Assembly: GCA_947629385.1 (NCBI GenBank)
Contig: CANRDO010000022.1
Span: 1-52,638 of the forward strand
DNA from: an uncultured Lachnospiraceae bacterium
Lineage (GTDB): Bacteria > Bacillota > Clostridia > Lachnospirales > Lachnospiraceae
Direction: 5' to 3'
DNA length: 52,638 nt
Part shown: positions 14,739 through 23,371 of the stretch, piece after piece
How positions within the stretch are numbered: position 1 is the stretch's first letter
Layout: each line of letters starts with the position of its first letter
The notes under the pieces: generated by a model
The model's input: the letters and a program-made list of their open reading frames with translations, nothing else
Database searches by the model: none
Told to the model about the DNA's origin: nothing
Translations under genes and position numbers: made by a program

Positions 14739-16079
14739 TTGTTCAACAAAATATTAATTGCCAACCGCGGCGAGATCGCCGTCCGCGTGATCCGCGCCTG
14801 CCGGAACATGGGAATCCGCAGCGTAGCCGTATACTCGAAGGAGGACGCCAAGAGCCTTCACGTCCAGCTTGCCGACCAGCGGATCTGCATCGGAGAAGGA
14901 CCCGCCAGATACAGCTATCTGAATATGGACCGCATTATCACCGCGGCCAAAAACATGGGCGCGGACGCCATTCATCCGGGCTTCGGTTTTCTCTCCGAAA
15001 ACAGTGAATTCGTGCGCAAATGCCAGGAGAACGGGATCACCTTCATCGGTCCGGACGCGGACGTCATCGACAAGATGGGGAACAAATCCCAGGCCCGCAA
15101 GACGATGATGGACGCCGGCGTACCGGTCGTGCCCGGGACGAAGGAGCCTGTCTATGACGCGGAGGAGGCAAGAAAGCTCGCCGCGCAGATCGGCTATCCG
15201 GTCATGATCAAGGCTTCGTCCGGCGGAGGCGGCAAAGGCATGCGCGTCGCTCAGTCCGACGAAGATTTCGAATTCCAGTTTAACATGGCACAACGCGAAT
15301 CAGCCAACGCGTTCGGCGACGATACCATGTATCTGGAGCGTTTCATCGAGAATCCGCGCCACGTGGAGATTCAGATCATGGCGGATTCCCACGGAAATGT
15401 TGTGGCGCTCGGAGAGCGGGACTGCTCTGTTCAGCGAAATCATCAGAAGCTGATCGAGGAATCCCCCTCCCCCGCCATCAACGATGAGATCCGCGCGAAG
15501 ATGAACGAGTACGCGGTGCTCGCGGCAAAGACGGTGAATTACACCAACGCCGGAACCATCGAGTATATCGTAAGCCCCAGGGGCGAATTTTATTTCATGG
15601 AAATGAATACCAGGATCCAGGTGGAGCACGGCGTCACGGAGATGGTGACCGGTACGGATCTCATCATCGAACAGATCCGCGTCGCGATGGGCGAACCCTT
15701 AAGCTTCTCCCAGGAAGACATCCGGCCGCGCGGACATGCGATCGAATGCCGTATCAACGCCGAGATCCCGGAAAAAAATTTCATGCCGAGTCCCGGGCTG
15801 ATCACGCATGTGCATCTGCCCGCCGGCAACGGCGTCCGCGTCGATACCGGAATCTACGCCGGCTACACGATCCCATCCGAATATGACTCCATGATCGCAA
15901 AGGTCATCGTCCACGCGCCGAACCGCCCGGCGGCACTGCAGAAGATGCGCTCCGCGCTCGACGAGATGGTGATCACCGGCATCGAGACAAATCTGGACTT
16001 CCAGTATCAGATCATGCGTCATCCGGTGTTCTGTGAGGGAAAGGCGGATACGGGATTTATCGAGAGCATCATGAAGTAG
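14739..16079 (+). CDS. accC: Biotin carboxylase (AccC type)
   Basis: A 446-aa ATP-grasp enzyme that carboxylates biotin on the carrier using bicarbonate and ATP. Motifs visible are KILIANRGEIAVRVIRACR, GFGFLSENSEFV, KASSGGGGKGMRV (glycine-rich ATP loop), VQRNHQKLIEESPSP, and FMEMNTRIQVEHGVTEMV with the catalytic Arg/Glu region. Length is normal. It starts at TTG (14739), 8 nt after GGAGGGAGG. It sits 22 nt after accB and precedes pxpA by 124 nt. With the carrier upstream it forms a complete biotin-carboxylation half-reaction, but no dedicated accAD is encoded nearby. Confidence 0.96.
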   Translation: MFNKILIANRGEIAVRVIRACRNMGIRSVAVYSKEDAKSLHVQLADQRICIGEGPARYSYLNMDRIITAAKNMGADAIHPGFGFLSENSEFVRKCQENGITFIGPDADVIDKMGNKSQARKTMMDAGVPVVPGTKEPVYDAEEARKLAAQIGYPVMIKASSGGGGKGMRVAQSDEDFEFQFNMAQRESANAFGDDTMYLERFIENPRHVEIQIMADSHGNVVALGERDCSVQRNHQKLIEESPSPAINDEIRAKMNEYAVLAAKTVNYTNAGTIEYIVSPRGEFYFMEMNTRIQVEHGVTEMVTGTDLIIEQIRVAMGEPLSFSQEDIRPRGHAIECRINAEIPEKNFMPSPGLITHVHLPAGNGVRVDTGIYAGYTIPSEYDSMIAKVIVHAPNRPAALQKMRSALDEMVITGIETNLDFQYQIMRHPVFCEGKADTGFIESIMK

Positions 16080-16111
16080 CATATATTTTCGAAACAAAAA
16101 TTTCTGAACAG

Positions 16112-16147
16112 GCGGATCTTCCTGCATTTTCCTGTGAGGTCCGCTTT
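16112..16147 (+). other. Intercistronic hairpin between accC and pxpA
   Basis: GCGGA (16113-16117) pairs with TCCGC (16140-16144), with an inner CAGG/CCTG-type pairing possible, and TTT follows. It lies inside the only long gap (124 nt) of the operon. It may reduce or stabilise the downstream pxpA transcript. The stem is short, so confidence is modest. Confidence 0.35.
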
Positions 16148-16203
16148 GTGATATGGAAAAAGAAATCTGGAAGGAATCCGGGAAAGGAGATTGAAGATCA
16201 GGT

Positions 16204-16971
16204 ATGTTTCGTGTAGATCTGAACAGTGACTTAGGAGAAAGCTTCGGCCGTTATACGCTGGGAATGGACGACAAGGTAATCCCGCTCATCAGCTCAGCGA
16301 ACGTCGCCTGCGGCTACCATGCCTCCGACCCTGTCGTGATGGCGAAGACGATCACAATGGCAAAAGAAAGCGGTATTCAGGTCGGCGCGCACCCCGGCTA
16401 TCCGGATCTGATGGGCTTCGGCCGCAGAAATATGAACGTAAGCCCTTCGGAGGCGAAAGCCTACGTCCTGTACCAGCTTGGCGCGCTGGACGCATTCTGC
16501 CGCGCAAATGAAATAAAGCTGCAGCACGTGAAGCCCCACGGCGCGTTTTACAATATGGCCGCGAAGGATTACACGCTCGCGAAGGCGATCTGCGAAGGTA
16601 TCGCGGCTTTTGACAAAGATCTCATCGTTCTTGCCCTGTCCGGCGGGGAGCTGGCGCATGCGGCCGCCGATATGGGCCTGCGTACCGCGCAGGAGGTCTT
16701 CGCAGACCGCGCCTACGAAGAGGATGGCACGCTCGTCGACCGCCGCAAGGACGGCGCGATGGTGACAGACGAGGACATAGCGATCGCCCGCGTCGTCCGC
16801 ATGGTCAAGGAAGGCAAGGTCACCGCGATCACCGGACGCGACATCGACATCCGGGCCGATTCCATCTGCGTCCACGGCGATGGAGCAAAGGCGCTCGCCT
16901 TCGTGGAGAAGATCCGTGCCAGGCTCACGGAGGAAGGCGTCGCGATTTGCCCGCTGAAGGAGATCGTATAG
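16204..16971 (+). CDS. pxpA: 5-oxoprolinase subunit PxpA (LamB/YcsF family)
   Basis: A 255-aa TIM-barrel-like protein of the LamB/YcsF family, the third 5-oxoprolinase subunit. Signature blocks are VDLNSDLGESFGRY, ISSANVACGYHASDP, GAHPGYPDLMGFGRR, and LQHVKPHGAFYNMAA, which hold the conserved Asp/His residues. Another is FADRAYEEDGTLVDR. It ends at the conserved IRADSICVHGDGAKA region plus a short tail. PxpA with PxpBC hydrolyses 5-oxoproline to glutamate. It is the last gene of the operon and is closed by the terminator at 17049-17098. Confidence 0.96.
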   Translation: MFRVDLNSDLGESFGRYTLGMDDKVIPLISSANVACGYHASDPVVMAKTITMAKESGIQVGAHPGYPDLMGFGRRNMNVSPSEAKAYVLYQLGALDAFCRANEIKLQHVKPHGAFYNMAAKDYTLAKAICEGIAAFDKDLIVLALSGGELAHAAADMGLRTAQEVFADRAYEEDGTLVDRRKDGAMVTDEDIAIARVVRMVKEGKVTAITGRDIDIRADSICVHGDGAKALAFVEKIRARLTEEGVAICPLKEIV

Positions 16972-17048
16972 GTTGCCGCCGTGTCCCGGGCTATACGGGA
17001 TACACGGCGTCGGCATCGATGAATGTATAAATGGCACAACTTCGAAGC

Positions 17049-17098
17049 AAAATCACCTTCTTACAATGCCCGCAGGCATTGGGAGAAGGTGATTTTTT
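17049..17098 (+). terminator. Strong Rho-independent terminator after pxpA
   Basis: AAATCACCTTC and GAAGGTGATTT pair, with an inner AATGCC/GGCATT stem and a CGCA tetraloop, followed by TTTTTT. It closes the pxp operon. The minus-strand version is followed by a short T-run, so it may also stop transcription of the convergent binding-protein gene. Confidence 0.9.
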
Positions 17099-17202
17099 CA
17101 TGGTTTGTTTTTCAGACTCGTTTTTCGATTTCTGCACTTTGGCTTTTGCGCCAGCTGTTGCCAGCTGTTATTTCTCTGTGGCTGTGCTCTGTTCTTTGAC
17201 GG

Positions 17203-18207
17203 TCAGTCCTGCTCGGTTTCCGCCGCCGCCTCGGCAAACTCTGTCGTCACCAGATCCTCGTACGGCACGCGCGCCTCAAGCTCTCCCGCGCTCTCCAGGA
17301 TATCCTGCAGAAGCTCAAAGCTCTCCTTTTCGAAGATCAGATCCTTCTTCCACGTGTCCTGCTCGTAGTAACGGGTCACGATCGCCGTGATCGTGTCGAT
17401 ATCCGTCTCCTTAAACTGCGGCGCGATCGTCTCCGCGATCTCCTCCGGCGTATGGCTGTTCACATAATCCATGCCCTTCTGAAGCGCATTCGTGAACGCT
17501 TGAATCACCTCCGGATGCTCCTCAAGATAGCCAGATTTCGCGCAGTACGCCGTATATGGCACGTAGCCGGAGTCCGTGCCGAGGGAGGCCACGACATAGC
17601 CGACGCCCTCCTGCTCCAGTGTGGTCGCGCCCGGCTCGAATTCCACGGTGAACTCACCCTGCCCGCCGGAGAACGCCGCCGCGGTCGAGCCGAAATCGAT
17701 CGACTGGTCGATGTTCACATCCTTCTCCGGATCGATGCCGTTCTGCTTCAGGATATACTCGAAGACCATCTCCGGCATGCCGCCCTTCCGGCCGCCGAGC
17801 ACCTCCCTGCCTTTCAGATCCTCCCAGGTAAAGTCCGCCATCTCTTCTCTGGCGACGAGGAAATTTCCGGCTCTCTGCGTGAGCTGCGCGAAGTTGACCG
17901 GAGCGTCTGCAGCCCCGCCGCTGTACGTGTAGATCGAGGCCTCCGAGCCCATAAAGCCGATATCCGCCTCACCCGAAAGCAGCGCCGTCATCGTCTTGTC
18001 CGCGCCAAAGCCCGTGACAAGCGTGAGGTCGATGCCCTCCTCCTCGAAATAGCCCAGCTCGATCGCCGCATACTGAGGCGCGTAGAAGATCGAGTGAGCG
18101 ACCTCATTCAATGTGACCTTCACCGGCTCCTCCGCGCCGGCAACGCAGGGCGTCGCGCCCAAGATCATCGCCGACGCAAGCATAAATGACAGAATTCTTT
18201 TTCTCAT
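17203..18207 (-). CDS. NMT1/SsuA-like ABC transporter substrate-binding protein, orphan
   Basis: A 334-aa secreted binding protein. The signal peptide is MRKRILSFMLASAMILGATP..., with likely cleavage after VAGA; the cysteine there does not sit in a clear lipobox. The mature part has the NMT1/THI5/SsuA layout (VTLNEVAHSIFYAPQYAAIE, LGYFEEEGIDLTLV, ALLSGEADIGFMGSEA, GGMPEMVFEYILKQNG). Relatives bind aliphatic sulfonates, nitrate/taurine or thiamine precursors; the ligand here is unknown. I use the ATG at 18207, which follows an AAAGGAGAGACACC site. No permease or ATPase gene is adjacent. It lies convergent with the pxp operon. Confidence 0.9.
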   Translation of the reverse strand: MRKRILSFMLASAMILGATPCVAGAEEPVKVTLNEVAHSIFYAPQYAAIELGYFEEEGIDLTLVTGFGADKTMTALLSGEADIGFMGSEASIYTYSGGAADAPVNFAQLTQRAGNFLVAREEMADFTWEDLKGREVLGGRKGGMPEMVFEYILKQNGIDPEKDVNIDQSIDFGSTAAAFSGGQGEFTVEFEPGATTLEQEGVGYVVASLGTDSGYVPYTAYCAKSGYLEEHPEVIQAFTNALQKGMDYVNSHTPEEIAETIAPQFKETDIDTITAIVTRYYEQDTWKKDLIFEKESFELLQDILESAGELEARVPYEDLVTTEFAEAAAETEQD

Positions 18208-18352
18208 GGTGTCTCTCCTTTTTTCTAAGCTACCGTAATATATGTGGAAAGGCGAGACATGTGAAAAAGCAGGGTCAGAACACCCTGCTCCACCTGATTT
18301 ACCTGGCAATATATGACTTATTTCTTATATCCCACAAAAATCTTATGTATTT

Positions 18353-18462
18353 CACGAGATATTCACGAGATATTCGCAAGGTAACGTTTCCCCAAAAATC
18401 GCATGTTTTGCAGTCATTTCTCAAACTTTCAAAAGATTATCACGAGATATTCACAAGATATT
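18353..18462. repeat. Two tandem pairs of an 11-bp repeat
   Basis: CACGAGATATT occurs at 18353-18363, 18364-18374 and 18441-18451. A one-mismatch copy (CACAAGATATT) sits at 18452-18462, and a decayed copy starts at 18375. The arrangement is two tandem pairs about 66 bp apart, ending directly at the stop codon of the AlbA_2 gene. An 11-bp period is close to one helical turn, so a protein-binding array is possible. An alternative is replication slippage in AT-rich DNA. Confidence 0.7.
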
Positions 18463-19986
18463 TTAGTTTATTTGCTTCTTCAAAATATCCATTGCCATCT
18501 GCATCTGTGTAATAAACTCTACGCTCTCAATCCCAATAGTATATTTAGTTGATGGGCCATTCCCAATTCGCTTAATCAGTTCTTCACCCTCAAGTGTTCT
18601 TATGCTGTTCCGCACACGGTATTCAGTCATATTCAATGCTTTTTTTATGCCATTAACCGATTGTGCCTGACTACTCTTCACAATATATCTCAACACATTT
18701 TTGTCATCTAATGCCAAATCCGGATATGAATCCACTAAATCTATACTCCATACTTTAAGTTCTGTCCGTTCAATATTCGTCAATATCTCTGGTCGTTTGT
18801 AGTCATTTTGCATAGCAACTTTATATATCAGCGGGCCTCCAAAACCTTGTCTTTCAGAAACACCTAATAAACGAAACAATTTCATAATAGTTTCATTTCG
18901 TGGTCTCGAATCACCGCCAAGAAAGAATTGTTGTGGTGAAATAAGCATTTTCCCTGGATTTATAAAATTAAACCAGCCATCAAAAACTTCTATTTTAACA
19001 GATGGATACCCTTGCACATAATCAGCATGCGCCAAACAATTAACAAGACATTCACGAATAGTTTCATCAAAGTCGGATAATGGAAGCCTTTGCTGTCCCT
19101 CATCCAGTACAAACGACTCCTGCAATAATACTTTTATCTTCTCATATACAATATTGAAAAAATTGTATAAATTCATTTCATAATCACTTGGTTCATCGTC
19201 CGATACACGATCCGACCATCTCGGATTATTTCCTCTTCTATTAAAAAAGTCCAAATGAAAATGCGGAAATACAGCTTTTATAGAATTGCATTTACCTAAA
19301 AACAATAATGTTCCTCTTTTAACCTTAAATACCCGTGTATTTCTATCTATGTAGCAAGCGCCTATCTCATTCAAAAAATCTTGATTGTCCATTTCAATAT
19401 ATCGTTTTTTAGGAAATCGTTTACTTACGCGCTCCTTATATGTTATGACAGAGTCAAGATCCAAATCATCTATAGTAAAGTTTTCTGCCGCAAGGTTATC
19501 ATACCCTGGCTGGGCGTTTCGCATAAAAGCAGCCAATTCTTCTTTGGTTGCCCTGCGATCACCGTCCCCTGTTCTAATCCATGAATTTTCAAGTTTGTTG
19601 CCTATATAAATTGGCTTCATACTTTCTGCTGCTTCCTTTACATATATTATAACAATAGTCTTTCCATCAATAATATATGTATTCACATCTTGATTATCTA
19701 TATTCCTGTAACTAACTTTGTTTGTATTAGAAAGCTGATCCCACAAACTAGTTAATATCTTCTCGGGGTTTCCAACACCTAGAATTTCATTCTGTGGTTC
19801 ACCTTCTAATACTCCAAGAATGATAAGTCCACCAGACGTATTGCTAAAGGATGAATAAGTTTCCCAAAAAGAGCTAGGCAGTTCGTTAGCTTTTTTTAAT
19901 TCAACAAAGTAATTCTCATGTATATTGAGCAACCACTCTTTCATATCATCCATTGACATCTGCTCCGTATTTTGTACTTCTTTCAC
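18463..19986 (-). CDS. AlbA_2 (Schlafen-type) putative DNA-binding/ATPase-like protein
   Basis: A 507-aa protein. Residues about 20-150 match the AlbA_2 domain (NYFVELKKANELP, NTSGGLIILGVLEGEP, SWIRTGDGDRRATKEEL). Residues about 300-400 match the HATPase_c_4-type C-terminal domain (ETIRECLVNCLAHADYVQGY, WFNFINPGKM, GFGGPLIYKV). A winged-helix-like end follows (MTEYRVRNSIRTLEGEELIKRIG). Such proteins are widespread putative regulators, and some sit in defence islands; this one's function is unknown. The DNA is AT-richer than the flanking operons, suggesting horizontal acquisition. Confidence 0.88.
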   Translation of the reverse strand: MKEVQNTEQMSMDDMKEWLLNIHENYFVELKKANELPSSFWETYSSFSNTSGGLIILGVLEGEPQNEILGVGNPEKILTSLWDQLSNTNKVSYRNIDNQDVNTYIIDGKTIVIIYVKEAAESMKPIYIGNKLENSWIRTGDGDRRATKEELAAFMRNAQPGYDNLAAENFTIDDLDLDSVITYKERVSKRFPKKRYIEMDNQDFLNEIGACYIDRNTRVFKVKRGTLLFLGKCNSIKAVFPHFHLDFFNRRGNNPRWSDRVSDDEPSDYEMNLYNFFNIVYEKIKVLLQESFVLDEGQQRLPLSDFDETIRECLVNCLAHADYVQGYPSVKIEVFDGWFNFINPGKMLISPQQFFLGGDSRPRNETIMKLFRLLGVSERQGFGGPLIYKVAMQNDYKRPEILTNIERTELKVWSIDLVDSYPDLALDDKNVLRYIVKSSQAQSVNGIKKALNMTEYRVRNSIRTLEGEELIKRIGNGPSTKYTIGIESVEFITQMQMAMDILKKQIN

Positions 19987-20214
19987 TTCTGTCTCCTTTT
20001 TAACCTTTTTATTTGAAGTCTTTTTCGGGTTCTATACAAATCATAAATTACATTATTTTTCATGCTATAATCACATCATTTTAATACGGTTTTATTGATC
20101 TTTTATTTGTATTTGTCTCATCATCCCGCTCTCGGTTTCTAGCAAGCCTACCGATCCAGTACTGGTTGTTATTGCTTTTTTCTAATCTCGGCTTTAATAC
20201 TTCCCAATCTTTCC

Positions 20215-21144
20215 CTACGAAGGAAATACATCTTTAAAAAATTTCTCCTTTTCCAGTAATTCATGGATAGCGTTATAATGGCTATTCTCACCCGTAAGAA
20301 TATCCATCAGTTCTCTGACACAGACACCAATATCTTTATAATTTTCTTCAGTAACCGTGCCTTCCTCATTTCCTGTGATATTCCTCGCCTTGCCGGCAAG
20401 TGTTTCTATATCAGACATTAAAGACGCATATACCCGGCTGTCTGACTGATCCTCAAATAAAATTGCGATATGTTTTTCCAATTCCGAGAAAATATCCGGC
20501 GAAATCAAAGAATCTGAAGCAAAAGGTATTTTCTTCCCATTTGATTGCCCATTAAATCTATCTATATTCCCATCCTTGGAATTTATATCTTCAAGATAAT
20601 CTCCCAAAAGATGGTTATAATAAATCAAAGCACAAAAACTATCGCATTTGTCTGAGTAGCCAAAGTCCAGGAATAACCACTCTCCTGAGAAAACACTGAA
20701 GTCAAAGACTTTCTCTGCTGAAGCAAGCAGGATATTTTTTCGCTCCGGCCAGTTAGCAAGATCTCCATATTTTTCACCGGTATAATTGTAATCCCAGCCC
20801 TGATGAGTATATGTACGATGGTTTTTCGCAGCCAATTTAATCGGATTACTTTCGTCCGGGTTTATTTCTGAAATGTCGGAAATTATTCCTTTCACACCCC
20901 ATTTTTTTAAATTAGTTAGCAATTCTTCGTCAGATGCTCCAAACTGATCAATACATAAAGTAGACGCCTTTTTTAAAATTTCGACATTTGTCTGTATGTC
21001 TTTTTCATTATATTTATATGTTCCAAACAACATCGCTTCGAGTTCTTCATAATGTTCCTCGGCATTTTGATGCGCTTCAACACATACAGTTTCAAGAGAG
21101 AAAATCATTACAAAAAGCAAAATGAATATATTAGCTTTCCTCAT
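20215..21144 (-). CDS. Secreted hypothetical protein (309 aa), second gene of a coupled pair
   Basis: The N-terminus (MRKANIFILLFVMIFSLETV) is a signal peptide, with likely cleavage near VCVEA. The mature part has a motif NHRTYTHQGWDYNYTGEKYG followed by WPERKNILLASAEKVF, and two cysteines in DKCDSFC. The His-rich motif could bind a metal, but I do not recognise the family. The start codon overlaps the stop of the upstream lipoprotein gene (ATGA), so the pair is translationally coupled and probably works together at the cell surface. AT-rich codon use sets it apart from the chromosomal backbone. Confidence 0.8.
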   Translation of the reverse strand: MRKANIFILLFVMIFSLETVCVEAHQNAEEHYEELEAMLFGTYKYNEKDIQTNVEILKKASTLCIDQFGASDEELLTNLKKWGVKGIISDISEINPDESNPIKLAAKNHRTYTHQGWDYNYTGEKYGDLANWPERKNILLASAEKVFDFSVFSGEWLFLDFGYSDKCDSFCALIYYNHLLGDYLEDINSKDGNIDRFNGQSNGKKIPFASDSLISPDIFSELEKHIAILFEDQSDSRVYASLMSDIETLAGKARNITGNEEGTVTEENYKDIGVCVRELMDILTGENSHYNAIHELLEKEKFFKDVFPS

Positions 21145-23069
21145 TTCATATTCCTCTTAAACGAAATCTTATCAGGAATAAATCCCCAGCGTTCAGATAA
21201 ATCTGTATCATACGCAAAATTCAATTCTTGCACGTCTAGATCCGGCTCCGCAACAATCGTAATAGCAATATTCATGTTATTCTTGTATTTGAAATCATCG
21301 GCAGTTTCACTCACATATACAACCTTAAATGTATCTAATCCCTCTCCCTTTTTCCTGATTACTTCATCAACAGTCCAATCATCAATCTTTTCTGTTTCAT
21401 CCTTTTCCTTAATCTCTACCGTTATTTTTGAATCCTTTGTCACATATTTCGCCGGAATTATAATTTTATCTCCTTCAAACGAAATATCTATCTCACTTTC
21501 GTTTATCTGTTTTGATTCAAATTTATACAGATTGTCCAATTCCTCCACAAGAAAAAGCGGGGCATCATTTTCACGCAAGATTTGCTCTATTTGCTGTTTG
21601 TCCGTGTCGGAAATCTTCATTTCATCAGCAAGTGCAAAAAGCAGATCACAGTTCAAAGTAAGCGGTTCATATACGGGAGCAAGCTCTGTTTTGCGTTCCT
21701 CTTTAAGCATCTTATTATACTGCTTAATCTCCTTCTTCCTTTCAGCAGTTGCTCCTTTTTCGGCCTCTGCATTTACCACTTCTTTCAAAAAAGTATCATT
21801 CATGGACCGCTGCTTGGCGACCATATTATTTACATTATCCAGCGCAATATCATATGCAGCTTTCAAGTATCTTTCCTCTCGGGTTTCCCCATACAAATCT
21901 ATGTATGTCTGCGCTGCAAAATAGCGCGGAGACCACTGATCAATTTCTGTATTGTCAATAATGCTTTCCGCATAACGTTCGGCTTCAGTTATGTATTCTG
22001 GCCTATCCAGGGATTGTTCCGCCGAAGTGATTGCAATCGGAAGTGTTTCAGCATAATCATAGTCTTTCCGGAAAATGCATATTTCCAGATCTTCATATGC
22101 TTTAATTGCTGAAAGGCACTTTGTATATTCATTGTTTTCATAATAGCTCTCTGCCAGCGTCAGCCAGTAACCCCCAAATGCTTTGTAAGTATCCTGATTC
22201 GACTCAAAAAAACGTATTCTCGCCGTAACATTTTCATTATTTTTCCATTCCACGAAGGTATTAACGGCATCTTCGGTAAGAGCCAGTTCCCCCGGAAGCT
22301 GATTTTCATTGACTGTCTTTACCATATAACTGAATGTATCTTTACGCTGTTTATGCAGAACTTCCGCATCCTCATCATCCAGCGTCCAACCATCTTGCAG
22401 ATATTTCAAATCTGCCTGTGCCGACGACGTCAGATAACTTTTTGCAGAATCTATCGGCAAAAATATGAGGGATGTAACCAGTGATTTTTTGTTAGTGTCC
22501 AACAAAATAATCGGTTTGGGAATCGCATCCCTTAACGACTGAGCTTTGTTTTGTTCATAAATATAATTTAGCCGTTCACGCTTGACCGCAGTCATTCGAT
22601 AGTCTTCCAAAGTATCTAAGAGCGCGTTCAATTCGCCTAATGTACGGTCGTCGATTGCATTCGGGTTATAATTATTCACGATAGAGGAATACGCCTGTTC
22701 CAGATAAAGTCTGCTGTTTTTGGAGGAATTAATCTCCTGCGTCAGCACAGTAAGATGATTTAGCATATTTATTGAATTATACTGCGTATCTGTCAGATCA
22801 AATTTATATTTTCCTGTCTCTAAAGAAGCCGTCTCCCCAACTTCTGTCTCGGACATCTCTTCTGCTACTGTTTCAACAGTCTCCTCTGCATTTGTATCGG
22901 CATCCTCCATAACATCATCATTCATTTCTTCTGAATCCAACATTTCTGATTCAGAAACAGAAGAAATTTCGGTTGAAGTTACTGATGCATCCTGTGCACA
23001 GCCTGAAAGCAGTATAGGGAACACCATTACAGTCGCAAGTAATATCTTATAAAGTTTTCCGTTATGCAT
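21141..23069 (-). CDS. Large surface lipoprotein with TPR-like repeats, first gene of a coupled pair
   Basis: A 642-aa lipoprotein. The signal sequence ends in the lipobox ILLSGC (Cys about residue 25), followed by an acidic Ser/Glu linker (to about 85). A long helical region (about 90-480) contains TPR-like units such as LAESYYENNEYTKCLSAIKA. The C-terminal beta-rich part (about 515-640) includes KITVEIKEKDETEKIDDW. I use the ATG at 23069, which follows GGAGGAAATT; the TTG at 23081 overlaps the ribosome binding site. The 309-aa secreted protein follows with a 4-nt overlap. The family is not recognised. Confidence 0.82.
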   Translation of the reverse strand: MHNGKLYKILLATVMVFPILLSGCAQDASVTSTEISSVSESEMLDSEEMNDDVMEDADTNAEETVETVAEEMSETEVGETASLETGKYKFDLTDTQYNSINMLNHLTVLTQEINSSKNSRLYLEQAYSSIVNNYNPNAIDDRTLGELNALLDTLEDYRMTAVKRERLNYIYEQNKAQSLRDAIPKPIILLDTNKKSLVTSLIFLPIDSAKSYLTSSAQADLKYLQDGWTLDDEDAEVLHKQRKDTFSYMVKTVNENQLPGELALTEDAVNTFVEWKNNENVTARIRFFESNQDTYKAFGGYWLTLAESYYENNEYTKCLSAIKAYEDLEICIFRKDYDYAETLPIAITSAEQSLDRPEYITEAERYAESIIDNTEIDQWSPRYFAAQTYIDLYGETREERYLKAAYDIALDNVNNMVAKQRSMNDTFLKEVVNAEAEKGATAERKKEIKQYNKMLKEERKTELAPVYEPLTLNCDLLFALADEMKISDTDKQQIEQILRENDAPLFLVEELDNLYKFESKQINESEIDISFEGDKIIIPAKYVTKDSKITVEIKEKDETEKIDDWTVDEVIRKKGEGLDTFKVVYVSETADDFKYKNNMNIAITIVAEPDLDVQELNFAYDTDLSERWGFIPDKISFKRNMK

Positions 23070-23286
23070 AATTTCCTCCAAATGTATTTTGCACCTTTTT
23101 GGCTTAACGTTTTTTCACAAATGATAAATCAGCATCAGATTCTTCGAGATTTTATTCAGTATAGCACAAAATAAGTACTTATAAAATAATAATTTTTATC
23201 GTAAAATATCTGGATTAAAAATCTATAGGGGTATCGCAAAATCATCAAAAATAGATGATTAAGCGGCACCCTCGCTCATTATAGTC

Positions 23287-23333
23287 AAAAAATCCGGAGA
23301 CTTTTCTGATTCCAGAAGGCTCCCCGGATTTTT
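23287..23333. terminator. Bidirectional terminator-like hairpin
   Basis: AAAAATCCGG and CCGGATTTTT pair, with an inner CTTTTCTG/CAGAAGG stem. T-runs lie on both strands because the stem ends are A/T. It lies between the lipoprotein gene and the transposase remnant. A weaker GGGT-GCG/GCG-ACCC hairpin enclosing ATCATC/GATGAT lies just left of it (about 23228-23273). Confidence 0.75.
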
Positions 23334-23371
23334 GGCGTACTTTAATAGGCATTCGCCATTTCCTCTTTTTT

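Noticed and set aside
18353..18462. CRISPR-like repeat array
   Set aside because: Units are 11 bp, adjacent rather than spaced by unique spacers of uniform length, and there are no cas genes.
18186..18512. Plus-strand 108-aa frame over the 11-bp repeats
   Set aside because: It overlaps the binding-protein signal peptide, the repeats and the AlbA_2 end, and has no ribosome binding site or family resemblance.
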